Assembly: GCA_905214625.1 (NCBI GenBank)
Contig: CAJMMQ010000009.1
Span: forward strand, 1 to 64,000
Source of the DNA: an uncultured bacterium
GTDB taxonomy: Bacteria; Bacteroidota; Bacteroidia; Bacteroidales; Bacteroidaceae
Reading direction: 5' to 3'
DNA length: 64,000 bases
Below are positions 50,732 to 59,589 of this stretch, in pieces; position 1 is the first letter of the stretch; each line of letters begins with the position of its first letter. The notes beneath the pieces are model-generated. The model did not search any database and was not told the DNA's origin. It was given only the letters and a program-made list of their open reading frames with translations. The position numbers and the translations under genes were made by a program.

Positions 50732-51628
50732 TTATAACTTTAAGATTCTGTTCATAACATCCTGTGCATCCACCTTTTTATATTTATCAGACACTGTGGT
50801 GCGTGTCTCCCAGTCGGCAGACGTGTCCAGTCCGCTCATTGATATATTCACCGCCACGCCGTTAGCCTTTTTAACAGAACTGCTCTGCATCATCAAGGTT
50901 ATATCTGTCGGGAATCTCTTTGTCCCAAGAGGTTTAAAAGTGCCGTAGGTGCACTTAACCGAGGTGTTGCCGGCGGTCTGGCTGCTGTATGTAACATCCA
51001 CAGCCTTTATCTGCCCGCTGGTTTTGTCGGCCTGCCACACATAGTTCATGTTGCCGCGTTTCAGCGTAACAAGCGTGTTGGCCACGGCATCGTTAAACGT
51101 AACGCCGAAGTTTTTGAGCGCCGAGTCGGTTATTTTCTGCTGTCCGGGAACAAAAAGCTGATTCCAGAACAGAGCCTGTAAGGCATAGAAGTCGAGCCCG
51201 TTGCGCTGCAGAAAATCTACATCATTATACGATGCCTTGATATACTCCTTGTTTATACGGTCAATCACCAGCACATAGTCTTTGGTGAACTCTATGCGTC
51301 CGGCTTCCATAAGTCCCAGAGGCGTGAGCTGTATGCGTATAACGTCGTCCTTTTTCATCTTCAAAGAGCCCGACACTGAAAGGTCTTTTGAACCGGTGTT
51401 TATACTGAACTTTATCTTTGCCGACAGGCACTGGGCATAAACTTCATTGTCGTAAACCTTGCGCAGGAAGTCGGTTTTGCGTGCCAAAACACTTTCGACA
51501 TCGTTCTTGTCAACAAGCGATGACGAGCCTCCCGATGTCACGGATTTCTTTGTGCCGCACGAAACCATTGCAAGACACATGGCAAAAAGCACTATGCTGT
51601 AAAACAGCCTGTTATTATTTTTCAACAT
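50732..51628 (-). CDS. DUF4292 lipoprotein
   Basis: A 298-residue lipoprotein with lipobox AMVSC. The region LSAKIKFSINTGSKDLSVSG and IQLTPLGLMEAGRIEFTKDY matches DUF4292, a LolA/LolB-like fold common in Bacteroidota and probably involved in envelope lipid or lipoprotein handling, by inference from fold. The start overlaps the TPR gene's stop by 14 bases, and its stop directly abuts the envC-like gene. Confidence 0.88.
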   Translation of the reverse strand: MLKNNNRLFYSIVLFAMCLAMVSCGTKKSVTSGGSSSLVDKNDVESVLARKTDFLRKVYDNEVYAQCLSAKIKFSINTGSKDLSVSGSLKMKKDDVIRIQLTPLGLMEAGRIEFTKDYVLVIDRINKEYIKASYNDVDFLQRNGLDFYALQALFWNQLFVPGQQKITDSALKNFGVTFNDAVANTLVTLKRGNMNYVWQADKTSGQIKAVDVTYSSQTAGNTSVKCTYGTFKPLGTKRFPTDITLMMQSSSVKKANGVAVNISMSGLDTSADWETRTTVSDKYKKVDAQDVMNRILKL

Positions 51629-53390
51629 ATTTCTTTAGTTTTATTTTCCTTATAAGCACTTTGTTCTCTCCGTCGCTGTTCTCAAGAGCCTCGCGCCAAT
51701 ATTCGAGCGCCTTGTCTGTTTCGCCGTTCATTATATGTATGTCGCCGGCATGTTCAAGCAGCACGGCACTGCTTGTTGTATCATTCTTGATGGCCATGTC
51801 GATATACGGCTGCGCGTCTTTATATTTTTTCTGTTTGAAAAGTATCCACGCGTATGTATCCAGATACGTGCTGTTATCGGGTTCGGCCTGCACCGTGCGA
51901 TAGCTCATCTGCTCGGCCTTGTCGAGATTCTTGCCAGTTTCCGACAGATAGTAGGCATAGTTGTTAAGACAGCCGAAGTTGTCGTCCTTCCATTGCAGAC
52001 AACTGTCATACGCGGCATACGCCTCCTGCTCCTGTCCCTTGCTGTAAAGGATGTCGCCCATTATGGCATAAAAGTCAGAAACGATGTCGGGATTGCTCTC
52101 GTCGTCAATCTGGCTTACGCCTTTTCTGAACACATCGAGGGCGTTGTCGTCATCGTCTTTCTGCACATAGGCCAGTCCGAGGAAATAATAAAAGGCCATT
52201 TCATCAGGATTATAGTCGAGCGCCTGGCGCGACAGCTCAATAACCTTGTCGAAATCTTTCTCGTTCCACTTTGTCTGTATCAGCTGCAGACGGGCTGCCG
52301 CGTTGTCTGGCGAGATGGCAAGCACGGTCTCGAGCACCTTAGTGATAGAGTCCTGTGGCATTTTCTTCAGCGTCATGTATGCAGCATACAGCTCTGCCAT
52401 GTCGGATGTCTCCTGCGGTTGCTTCAGTATTCTCTTAAAGAGGCTGAGCACCTGCGTGCTGTCGCCTCCGTTCTTCTCGTTGTCTGCCACCACCTGCCGC
52501 ATCAGTATCATCTTGGTGCTCACGGGTGTCTTTGGGTTAACGAGCATCGTTTCCTGTATAGAGTCGGCCTTTGCCTTGTCGCCTACGGTCTTGTAATAAT
52601 CTATCATCGACATGCGCGCCATAGGATTTTCAGATTCCTGCCCCAGCACGTCCATATATTGTCTGTAAGCGTCATCGGGCTTGCCGTTCTGCAGAAGCCA
52701 GTTGCCCATCATCACTCTATAGTTCATGTCGTTGGGATATTTCTCCGACATCGACTTCAGCTCGTTGAACTCTTCCTCTTTTTTGCCTTGAAGCGAATAC
52801 ACCTGCATCTTCGACAGGGCTGTCTGCTCGCTGCTTCCCTCAAGGGCTTCTATGCGCTCAATGGTCTTAATCACATTGTCGTAGTCTTTCTTTCCGATAT
52901 AAAGCTGATTAAGGATGTCGAGCACATCCGAACGCTCCGGACTGTTATGTGCAAGCTTTTCGTATGCCTTAATGGCCTCGTCTATATTGCCTATGCGTAT
53001 GTAGCCTGTGCCAAGACGCTCCAGATATGCGTTGTTCTCAGGGTCAAGCTCAGCCGCCTTCTTCACGTCTTCAAGTGCGGCGGTGTCGCCGTTGAGCACT
53101 CCGCTGTAAGACGACATCATAAAATACGCCTCTGCCGCATTCGGATTTATTTCGAGGCAATGGCTCAACAGGTCGTAAGCCGCATCGTAGTTGCCGGCCA
53201 CCTGCTGCTTTACTGCCTCAAAATAGTATATCTTGAAGCGCAGGCTGTCGTTATGGCTTATGGGCGGAACAACTATGCCACGCGCTGCCGTGCCGGCTCC
53301 GCCGGTATTGATTGCAGTTCTGCTGCCGCAGCCCGTAATGACAACTGCCGCCAAAAGCAGCGTCAGGATGTATGATGTTTGTCTGTTCAT
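51615..53390 (-). CDS. TPR-repeat lipoprotein
   Basis: A 591-residue lipoprotein (lipobox VITGC) with tetratricopeptide repeats along most of its length, for example YDLLSHCLEINPNAAEAYFM, VKKAAELDPENNAYLERLG, RQALDYNPDEMAFYYFLGL and AYIRKG-like later units; about ten to twelve TPRs. TPR proteins act as scaffolds; this one, between dut and the DUF4292/envC-like genes, follows a gene order common in Bacteroidales. A specific partner is unknown. Confidence 0.88.
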   Translation of the reverse strand: MNRQTSYILTLLLAAVVITGCGSRTAINTGGAGTAARGIVVPPISHNDSLRFKIYYFEAVKQQVAGNYDAAYDLLSHCLEINPNAAEAYFMMSSYSGVLNGDTAALEDVKKAAELDPENNAYLERLGTGYIRIGNIDEAIKAYEKLAHNSPERSDVLDILNQLYIGKKDYDNVIKTIERIEALEGSSEQTALSKMQVYSLQGKKEEEFNELKSMSEKYPNDMNYRVMMGNWLLQNGKPDDAYRQYMDVLGQESENPMARMSMIDYYKTVGDKAKADSIQETMLVNPKTPVSTKMILMRQVVADNEKNGGDSTQVLSLFKRILKQPQETSDMAELYAAYMTLKKMPQDSITKVLETVLAISPDNAAARLQLIQTKWNEKDFDKVIELSRQALDYNPDEMAFYYFLGLAYVQKDDDDNALDVFRKGVSQIDDESNPDIVSDFYAIMGDILYSKGQEQEAYAAYDSCLQWKDDNFGCLNNYAYYLSETGKNLDKAEQMSYRTVQAEPDNSTYLDTYAWILFKQKKYKDAQPYIDMAIKNDTTSSAVLLEHAGDIHIMNGETDKALEYWREALENSDGENKVLIRKIKLKKYVEK

Positions 53391-53418
53391 CTGAATTGTT
53401 GAAATGCTAAAATAGCCG

Positions 53419-53856
53419 TTACTTCACTCCGGTGTGGCCATAGCCTCCAGCTCCGCGTTCTGTCTCGTCGAGCACGCTCACCTCTACAAACTCTGCCGTC
53501 TCGTGGCGTGCAATTACCATCTGGGCTATGCGCTCGCCGTCGTTGATAACAAAGTCGGTGTCTGAAAAGTTTATCAGCAGCACCATCACCTCGCCTCTGT
53601 AGTCGGCATCTATCGTTCCCGGCGTGTTAAGCACCGTTATGCCGTGCTTCAAGGCAAGTCCGCTGCGCGGGCGCACCTGTGCCTCGTAGCCTTCGGGCAG
53701 GGCTATGTAGAGGCCCGTGGGTATCAGTCTGCGCTCCATGGGGCGCAGCGTTATCGGGGCGTCGATGTTAGCCCTGAGATCCATACCTGCACTCTGTGCC
53801 GTGGCGTATGCCGGAAGCGGCTGGTGCCCTTTGTTGATTACTTTTACGGGTATCAT
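53419..53856 (-). CDS. dut: dUTP diphosphatase
   Basis: A 145-residue trimeric dUTPase keeping uracil out of DNA. All five motifs: SAGMDLRAN (1), [10 protein letters not shown] (2), [14 protein letters not shown] (3), ERIAQMVI (4) and [10 protein letters not shown] (5). The start is the ATG at 53856; the longer frame adds a 28-residue stretch unlike the family. Divergent from dgt; both control dNTP pools. Confidence 0.97.
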   Translation of the reverse strand: MIPVKVINKGHQPLPAYATAQSAGMDLRANIDAPITLRPMERRLIPTGLYIALPEGYEAQVRPRSGLALKHGITVLNTPGTIDADYRGEVMVLLINFSDTDFVINDGERIAQMVIARHETAEFVEVSVLDETERGAGGYGHTGVK

Positions 53857-53970
53857 AGTCTTATTCTGCTTTTTAGGTTTTAACGGCGCATGCCTCGGCC
53901 TGACGCCACATGCCGACATCAGCCAGCCCACAGCTGGCATGCTGCCGGTTACGTTACTTTAATTTGTGTG

Positions 53971-53978
53971 CAAAAATA
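53971..53978 (-). promoter_or_regulatory. -7 box of the dut operon
   Basis: TATTTTTG on the minus strand, about 115 bases before the dut ATG. Confidence 0.5.
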
Positions 53979-54042
53979 GCTATTTATATTTACATAATTG
54001 TATTTTTAGCGCTAAAAAGAAAGAATTTAGCCATTTTTAGAT

Positions 54043-54050
54043 TACTTTTG
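54043..54050 (+). promoter_or_regulatory. -7 box of dgt
   Basis: TACTTTTG matches TAnnTTTG, 46 bases before the ATG at 54097. Confidence 0.55.
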
Positions 54051-54096
54051 CGCAGCTAACCGCCGTATTGTGCATACGGCCTTATTTTGCAGAAAG

Positions 54097-55440
54097 ATGA
54101 TGAACTGGAAACAACTTATATCGAACAAAAGACTCGGACAGGAGTCGCGCCACTCAATAAGGCACGACGACCGCTCCGAGTTTAAGCGCGACTACGACCG
54201 GCTGATATTCTCGGCGCCGTTCCGCCGCATGCAGAACAAGACTCAGGTGTTCCCGCTGCCGGGCAGCATTTTCGTCCACAACCGCCTCACTCACAGCCTG
54301 GAGGTGGCCAGCGTGGGCATGTCGCTCGGCAACGACGTGGCCCACTGCGTTATGAAGACAAGGCCCGAACTGGCCGACACGCTGTTTACGCAGATTGGCA
54401 CCATAGTAAGCACGGCATGCCTGGCGCACGACATGGGCAACCCTCCGTTCGGACACTCCGGCGAGAAGGCCATTCAGACGTTCTTCACCGAGGGCAAGGG
54501 GGCTTATCTTAAAGACAGGCTGAGCCCCGAAATGTGGAACGACATCACTCACTTTGAGGGTAACGCCAACGCGTTCCGCCTGCTTGCCCACCGTTTCAAA
54601 GGGCGACGCGACGGCGGATTCGTGATGACTTACACCACGCTTGCGTCTATCGTGAAATATCCTTTCGCGTCGGCTCTGGCGGAAAACGGGCACGGTAAAT
54701 TCGGCTTTTTTTGCACCGAAGCAGATATTTTCAGCCGTATTGCCGACGACCTTGGCATCATACGCAAGTCGGCCGACGGCTGTCCTGCCGAGTATGCACG
54801 CCATCCGCTGGTGTATCTTGTAGAGGCTGCGGACGACATCTGCTACGAGATTATGGACATCGAGGATGCCCACAAGCTGAAGATTGTAACGTATGAGGAG
54901 ACCAAGCGGCTTTTCCTGGATTTCTTCGATGAAATGGGGCAAAATCATATCATGCAGAGAATTCACGACGAGGAGATAACCGACGACAACGAGAAGGTTA
55001 TATACATGAGGGCTTGTGTTATCAACGCGCTCGAAAGGGCTTGCGTTGACGCGTTCATGAGGCACGAGGACGAGATTATGAGGGGCGAGTTCAGCGGCAG
55101 TCTTATCGACAGCATCGACGACAGACTGGTTACGGCTTACCGCAACTGCACAGAACTTTCAAAAAAGAAAATCTACAAGAGCAAGCCGGTGCTCGACGTA
55201 GAGCTGAGCGGTTTTAAGATTATGGACAGCCTGATGGAGGTTATGACCGAAGCCGCCGTCAATCCGCAGCGGTTCTACTCGCGCCAGCTTATCAGCCGCG
55301 TGAGCAGCCAGTATGACATCAGCGCGCCCGACCTCGAAACGCGCATCATGGCTGTTATCGACTATATCAGCGGCATGACCGACGTGTATGCGCTCGACAT
55401 TTATCAGAAAATCAACGGAATAAGTCTGCCGATTGTTTAA
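54097..55440 (+). CDS. dgt: Deoxyguanosinetriphosphate triphosphohydrolase
   Basis: A 447-residue HD-domain dNTPase splitting dGTP to deoxyguanosine and triphosphate. HD motif: RLTHSLEVASVG (first His) and CLAHDMGNPPFGHSGEKA (His-Asp); further ligands in VYLVEAADDICYEIMDIEDA. I start at the first ATG of MMNWKQLISNKRLGQESRHS (54097); 54100 is equally possible. The order and divergence from dut make a small nucleotide-pool locus. A strong terminator follows. Confidence 0.93.
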   Translation: MMNWKQLISNKRLGQESRHSIRHDDRSEFKRDYDRLIFSAPFRRMQNKTQVFPLPGSIFVHNRLTHSLEVASVGMSLGNDVAHCVMKTRPELADTLFTQIGTIVSTACLAHDMGNPPFGHSGEKAIQTFFTEGKGAYLKDRLSPEMWNDITHFEGNANAFRLLAHRFKGRRDGGFVMTYTTLASIVKYPFASALAENGHGKFGFFCTEADIFSRIADDLGIIRKSADGCPAEYARHPLVYLVEAADDICYEIMDIEDAHKLKIVTYEETKRLFLDFFDEMGQNHIMQRIHDEEITDDNEKVIYMRACVINALERACVDAFMRHEDEIMRGEFSGSLIDSIDDRLVTAYRNCTELSKKKIYKSKPVLDVELSGFKIMDSLMEVMTEAAVNPQRFYSRQLISRVSSQYDISAPDLETRIMAVIDYISGMTDVYALDIYQKINGISLPIV

Positions 55441-55463
55441 TTTTACGGCAACAATACATAACG

Positions 55464-55509
55464 AAAACGGAGACGGCATGTTGTTATCAGACATGCCGTC
55501 TCCGTTTTT
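55464..55509 (+). terminator. dgt terminator
   Basis: AAAACGGAGACGGCATGT pairs with ACATGCCGTCTCCGTTTT around a 9-base loop; T-run at the end. Confidence 0.85.
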
Positions 55510-55638
55510 CATTATCACAAGCCATTATAATTCAGCCGGATTACTCTTTTATATCGAGCGCGTTTCTATCAGACTTTTCATTGGCGCAGCGGGATAGTAA
55601 AAAACAGACAAAAAGGCGCCGGATTATAATAAACACCT

Positions 55639-55863
55639 GTCGGCGGAATTAATTGTTCCCTTTTGCGGCACGCACTTACGGTTTGTTACATTTCAGGTAC
55701 TTTTACTTACGGTTTCAGCCTATTTCCGACAAGCATGCAAAAGGTATCCTTTTATAGTGTAAAAGGTGGTCTTTCACAAGACGAAAGGCCGTGTCTTGCA
55801 GGCTGAAAGGGCACCATTTGAAACTGTAACCAACGCCATGCCACTTAAAATAATTCCGCCGAC
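55639..55863. repeat. Unit with 13-base inverted ends around hairpin repeat
   Basis: GTCGGCGGAATTA at 55639-55651 is the perfect reverse complement of TAATTCCGCCGAC at 55851-55863. Between them lies repeat copy 7. The design looks like a small MITE, but no target duplication could be recognised. Confidence 0.55.
55735..55820. repeat. GCAAAAGG-family intergenic repeat, copy 7
   Basis: Modules tgcaaaaggtatcctttta, gtaaaaggtggtctttca, gacgaaaggccgtgtctt and ctgaaagggcacca. Confidence 0.65.
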
Positions 55864-55881
55864 GGGCAATAAACGTTTTTG

Positions 55882-56583
55882 CTACTTATACAATTCATAA
55901 GAATTATACTCTATTCCCGTTTCAACATCTTTGGCCGAAAGAACAAAGTAGCGCCTGTTGCCCCATTGCCCGTTCCATGTGTACAAAAACTCATCTCCGT
56001 CGCCTTCCGACTTATATCCACAATCGTAAGGAGTGTACCACCCCTGCAAGTCCCACGTGCTAAGTTCTACTTTATAGCGTCCTTTTGCATTGATGCGGTA
56101 TTCAGCCTTCATCGTATTCTCCGATACAAGATGCAGCACCAGCTTAATGTCGCTGTCATCAGTTGTTCCGGGAGTTTTGACCGATGTTTCTTTAGAATAA
56201 ATTATAGAATTGCCGAATTCTCTGTATGCCCTGAAATAATAAGTTGTATTCGGCTCCAATAAATCCGTTGCTGAATAAGAATCGCTATTTGGCCGTACAA
56301 CCCCTGTACTCGTGCTATTGTCATACACAGTAGGATGAGGCGACTTGCCATAACACATACCGGCAACAAGATAATCATCGGGGTCGGTAAAATTTTCAGG
56401 ATGGCTGTATTCTATACGGTAATAAGCCCGTATAGGAGAAACCGAACTGATTTTCACGGTAAGTCCTTCTGCCGGCACTGTCTGCACTCCGCCACCGTCA
56501 CCATCATCATCAGAGTCGCTGCATCCCCATGCTCCCATAAGCACAAACAGCGTGGCACTAACAAATAAAAAAAAGTTTTTCAT
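55882..56583 (-). CDS. FN3-like lipoprotein of unknown function
   Basis: A 233-residue lipoprotein: the start is the ATG at 56583 (MKNFFLFVSATLFVLMGAWG, lipobox Cys in GAWGC), then an acidic run SDSDDDGDGGG. Residues about 35-140 have a fibronectin-III-like pattern common in Bacteroidota surface proteins (MCYGKSPHPTVYDNS, then LLEPNTTYYFRAYREFGNSI). The C-terminal part (about 145-233) has a second beta domain with YTWNGQWGNRRYFVL. Specific function unknown. A promoter lies about 180 bases upstream. Confidence 0.75.
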   Translation of the reverse strand: MKNFFLFVSATLFVLMGAWGCSDSDDDGDGGGVQTVPAEGLTVKISSVSPIRAYYRIEYSHPENFTDPDDYLVAGMCYGKSPHPTVYDNSTSTGVVRPNSDSYSATDLLEPNTTYYFRAYREFGNSIIYSKETSVKTPGTTDDSDIKLVLHLVSENTMKAEYRINAKGRYKVELSTWDLQGWYTPYDCGYKSEGDGDEFLYTWNGQWGNRRYFVLSAKDVETGIEYNSYELYK

Positions 56584-56764
56584 ATCATTCTCATTATATT
56601 CCGGCACAGGCTCACACACACCGGACGATAAAACATCATAATACTATATACTGCCGGAAGCGTATGAGCCTGCAAGAGCCGTAGCGTAAACTTACGCCCT
56701 ACCGGACGCTCCCTGTCAGCAATTTGTACGCATGCTCACATTTTATTGCGGCCACTGTCAACTG

Positions 56765-56796
56765 CAAAGATAACATTATGCAGCAATATATACAAA
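56765..56796 (-). promoter_or_regulatory. Promoter of the FN3-like lipoprotein gene
   Basis: On the minus strand TTTG (56793-56796) and TATCTTTG (56765-56772) are 20 bases apart. The leader would be about 180 bases. Confidence 0.6.
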
Positions 56797-56837
56797 TAAA
56801 TTTGTTCAAATCACCTGTCTGTTCTTTGATTATCACA

Positions 56838-56889
56838 AATTTCACATAGCGGAATACGATACTTATGTGAAATTTTGAACGTTAACGTT
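56838..56889. promoter_or_regulatory. Candidate operator palindromes
   Basis: AATTTCACATA (56838-56848) is the perfect reverse complement of TATGTGAAATT (56864-56874). Three bases on lies the exact palindrome AACGTTAACGTT (56878-56889). Both sit 40-95 bases upstream of the -33 box of the next gene, an activator-type position. Confidence 0.45.
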
Positions 56890-57026
56890 TAACCCAAATC
56901 AGTCACACAACAGAATAAACATAGTCAGAAAGCAGGGCTACTTGCATCGGCAAACATAATAAGAAAAGACACAAGCTAACCGCAAACAACAATCAGGTTT
57001 CGTTGTCTTTCCGCTTTGCCAAACGG

Positions 57027-59540
57027 TTAAAGACTTATCTGCGCGCTCAATATTATCTCGCGAGGGCGCAGGTTGTAGTATGTGGTTGACGACGACGCAC
57101 TGCCGTAATAGGTAACGGCATAGTTGCGTCTGTTAAAAATGTTACGCAGCGCGGCCTGTAGTCTTACTTTCTTCAGTCGCCACACAACACCGGCATCGGC
57201 AAGCAGCGTGTTGACGGTCTGAGCCGACTGCAGTTCGTTGCGGTAGTGAACGGCCGACAAGGTTATGTCTACGTTGCCTATAGTCTGCGTGTAAGACAGG
57301 TTCTGACGCCAGCAGAACAGCATATTTTGTGCGGTTTCATCGGTATTCATGCCGTTCACAGTGAATTGTCCCGCATAATAAAATGTGCCGAAAGACGGCG
57401 AGAAAGTTATTTCGGGCGACATGGTAAAGGTGTGTGCCCTGTAGCCTGTAACGGCCGACATAGACAGCTGTCCGCCCACCGAACAGGCATACTGCAGGGC
57501 AAGGAGCGTCTTTAAGTGCAGACTGAAAAAGCCCTTTGACACCTCAGCTTTTACGAAGGCCGACTGCCGGCTGTTGCCTTTTTCGGCAACATAATATCTG
57601 TATCGGCCGTCGGTTATGGCCATGTCGGTCATCACGTTGCTCCGTATATGGCTATAGCTTGCCGTGAATGTCCAGAAAAGTTCTTTCACGGGGCGCTTGT
57701 AGTCGTAAGTTATGTATGCGCTCAAAGTGCGGTCAACGGGAACGACGCCGCACGTTGCGTAAGTTGTCCGGTAGTCGAAGGCGTATTCATCGAGCACAAA
57801 ACTGTTCCATTCTCCCGGTTTCATCGTATATCCGCCCCATGCCGTAAGCTCGCCGCGCACGCCGGTCTTGCAGTTGAAATAGAGCGACGGCGAAGCATAC
57901 AGCAGGTTTCTGTTCTGCGCCGTAAGCCGCTGCCACCTTACAGGCACGTCGATGTTGAGCCTCATGCGGCCGCGGCGATATTCAATTCCGGGCGTTGCAT
58001 AAACTTCCACAGAGGTGTTGCGTCCGCGCAGGTTGAGGTGTTCTATGGCAAAGCCGGCCTTATAACTTTGCGTGAAATATCGGCCGGGCAGAACCAGCTC
58101 TGCGCTGTTGTCGGTGTGCCAAAGCAGGTTTTTCAGCTCTTCCGTGGTGCCGTCAACGTTCAGCGAGAACGGAGCGTAATGAAAATCTGCCGTCGAGCGC
58201 ACCGTAAAAGTATTGTCGCCAAGCGTAAATAAGCGCGAAAAACTGTTCAAAAGGCGCATTTCGGGAGTTTTTATAATCTGTACAGTGGTGCCCTGTGCTG
58301 TTCCTTCTATACGTGAAATGCCCTCACGCCTTGTGCCTTCTGCCAGAAAATACTCGTTACCGTAGGTTTTTGAGTTGTTCACCGTACTCGTGAAATCCAC
58401 GTAAACATTATCTCTTTTTATGCAAGAATAGTCGGTTTCATCTGTCGTTTCAACGGCGGAATTGTCAAAATAGTATGATGAAGTGTTGGCGGTTGTCTGC
58501 TCCTCGGTGCTGTGCATGTATCCTGCCGTGATGCGCCAGTCGCTTCCTCTTGCCGTCTTTGCCGTGTGCTTTACGTTCAGACTATACGAGCGGTTGAAGC
58601 GGAGACGCTCATCGTCGATGGGTGCGGCCAGCTCCGGCTGAGAGAGTAATTGCGGAACATCTGCCCCGGAGTCATAACCGGTGGTGCCGCCAATGGCAAG
58701 CACGTCATTGCTGCGGCTGAGGTCGCGACCCGAACAGTCGTATTCGGCATCATACAAACTCTGCCTTTTCCGCCCTATCTGCAATGCCTCGGCTCCGCCC
58801 ATAAGCTCGGTGGCCTTCAGCGGAAAGGGCACAGCCACCGCAGGTTTAAGCGTTGTCATCCATATGTCGCGCGCTCCCGGCTTCAGCTTTATGTTCATTG
58901 CCACGTCGTCGGTGAACACCTTGTCGCGCAAAGCCTTCACTGGCTGGTCGTGCTGTATCACTTCGGCACGGGCGACATCTTCAGGTTTCAGCGTTTCGTT
59001 CAGCCTGTTGTAGCGCCCGCCCGTCAGGTCCATATCTTCAACAGTAAAACGGCTGATGTCTTTTCCGTTGAAACTTATCTTGCCGTTTTTATCTACATCC
59101 ACCCCGGGCAGCTTTTTCAGCACGTCCTTCAGCGAGTTGTCGCGCTCGTCGGCAAACTGCGACAGGTCGTAACTTATGGTGTCTTTCAATCCGGCTATGC
59201 GTCCGCTCTTCACCAGCACCTCTCTCAACTCAAACACTTCGGGCACCATCTGTATGCTGACATGCCGTCCCGGACTCACCCGCACTGTATGTTTGCGGTA
59301 GCCGAGAAAACTTACTGAAAGGCAGTCGCCGGCTTTTGCGGCGATGGAGAACGCTCCCTTGTCGTCAGCATTGGTAAATGCCACCGCCTTTCCGCCACGC
59401 ATTAGCGTAACCGCAGCCATGGGCAGCGGCTCATGAGTGGCAGAATCCGTAACAACACCCGTAACCGACTGCTGTGCCGAAACATACAAGCTGAACGGCA
59501 GCAATAGCAATGTTATAAATATCCTTATTATTCCTTTCAT
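57027..59540 (-). CDS. Large outer-membrane receptor-like protein (carboxypeptidase-like N-domain)
   Basis: An 837-residue exported protein: signal peptide (to about residue 22), a carboxypeptidase-regulatory-like beta domain (QSVTGVVTDSATHEPLPMAA through FLGYRKHTVRVSPG), a plug-like segment (about 105-200; LKDVLKKLPGVDVDKNGKIS) and a long region of beta strands typical of an outer-membrane barrel. It belongs with TonB-dependent receptor-like proteins of Bacteroidota; no clear TonB box is seen. The gene follows the GLPGLI gene by 49 bases on the same strand, a common pairing. Substrate unknown. Confidence 0.85.
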   Translation of the reverse strand: MKGIIRIFITLLLLPFSLYVSAQQSVTGVVTDSATHEPLPMAAVTLMRGGKAVAFTNADDKGAFSIAAKAGDCLSVSFLGYRKHTVRVSPGRHVSIQMVPEVFELREVLVKSGRIAGLKDTISYDLSQFADERDNSLKDVLKKLPGVDVDKNGKISFNGKDISRFTVEDMDLTGGRYNRLNETLKPEDVARAEVIQHDQPVKALRDKVFTDDVAMNIKLKPGARDIWMTTLKPAVAVPFPLKATELMGGAEALQIGRKRQSLYDAEYDCSGRDLSRSNDVLAIGGTTGYDSGADVPQLLSQPELAAPIDDERLRFNRSYSLNVKHTAKTARGSDWRITAGYMHSTEEQTTANTSSYYFDNSAVETTDETDYSCIKRDNVYVDFTSTVNNSKTYGNEYFLAEGTRREGISRIEGTAQGTTVQIIKTPEMRLLNSFSRLFTLGDNTFTVRSTADFHYAPFSLNVDGTTEELKNLLWHTDNSAELVLPGRYFTQSYKAGFAIEHLNLRGRNTSVEVYATPGIEYRRGRMRLNIDVPVRWQRLTAQNRNLLYASPSLYFNCKTGVRGELTAWGGYTMKPGEWNSFVLDEYAFDYRTTYATCGVVPVDRTLSAYITYDYKRPVKELFWTFTASYSHIRSNVMTDMAITDGRYRYYVAEKGNSRQSAFVKAEVSKGFFSLHLKTLLALQYACSVGGQLSMSAVTGYRAHTFTMSPEITFSPSFGTFYYAGQFTVNGMNTDETAQNMLFCWRQNLSYTQTIGNVDITLSAVHYRNELQSAQTVNTLLADAGVVWRLKKVRLQAALRNIFNRRNYAVTYYGSASSSTTYYNLRPREIILSAQISL

Positions 59541-59589
59541 AGTAAACAGCATTAAAAAAGCAGGTTGAAGACGCCCATGATTAGACTGC

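Larger units (their letters stand above)
55441..55881. other. Intergenic region with terminator and repeats
   Basis: 441 bases. It holds the dgt terminator (55464-55509) and a 225-base stretch with 13-base perfect inverted ends (55639-55651 and 55851-55863) around repeat copy 7. No gene. Confidence 0.6.
56584..57026. other. Intergenic region with promoter and palindromes
   Basis: 443 bases between the receptor and FN3-like lipoprotein genes (both minus strand). It holds a consensus promoter (56765-56796) and two palindromic sites upstream of it (56838-56889). No gene. Confidence 0.55.

Noticed and set aside
51735..53375. 546-codon open frame opposite the TPR gene
   Set aside because: It is the antisense shadow of a clear TPR lipoprotein gene; composition is His/Val-rich as expected for reverse translation of that gene.
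56838..56874. CRP-type binding site
   Set aside because: The half-sites are in the reverse order (TCACA before TGTGA) and spacing is 15, unlike the TGTGA-N6-TCACA consensus.
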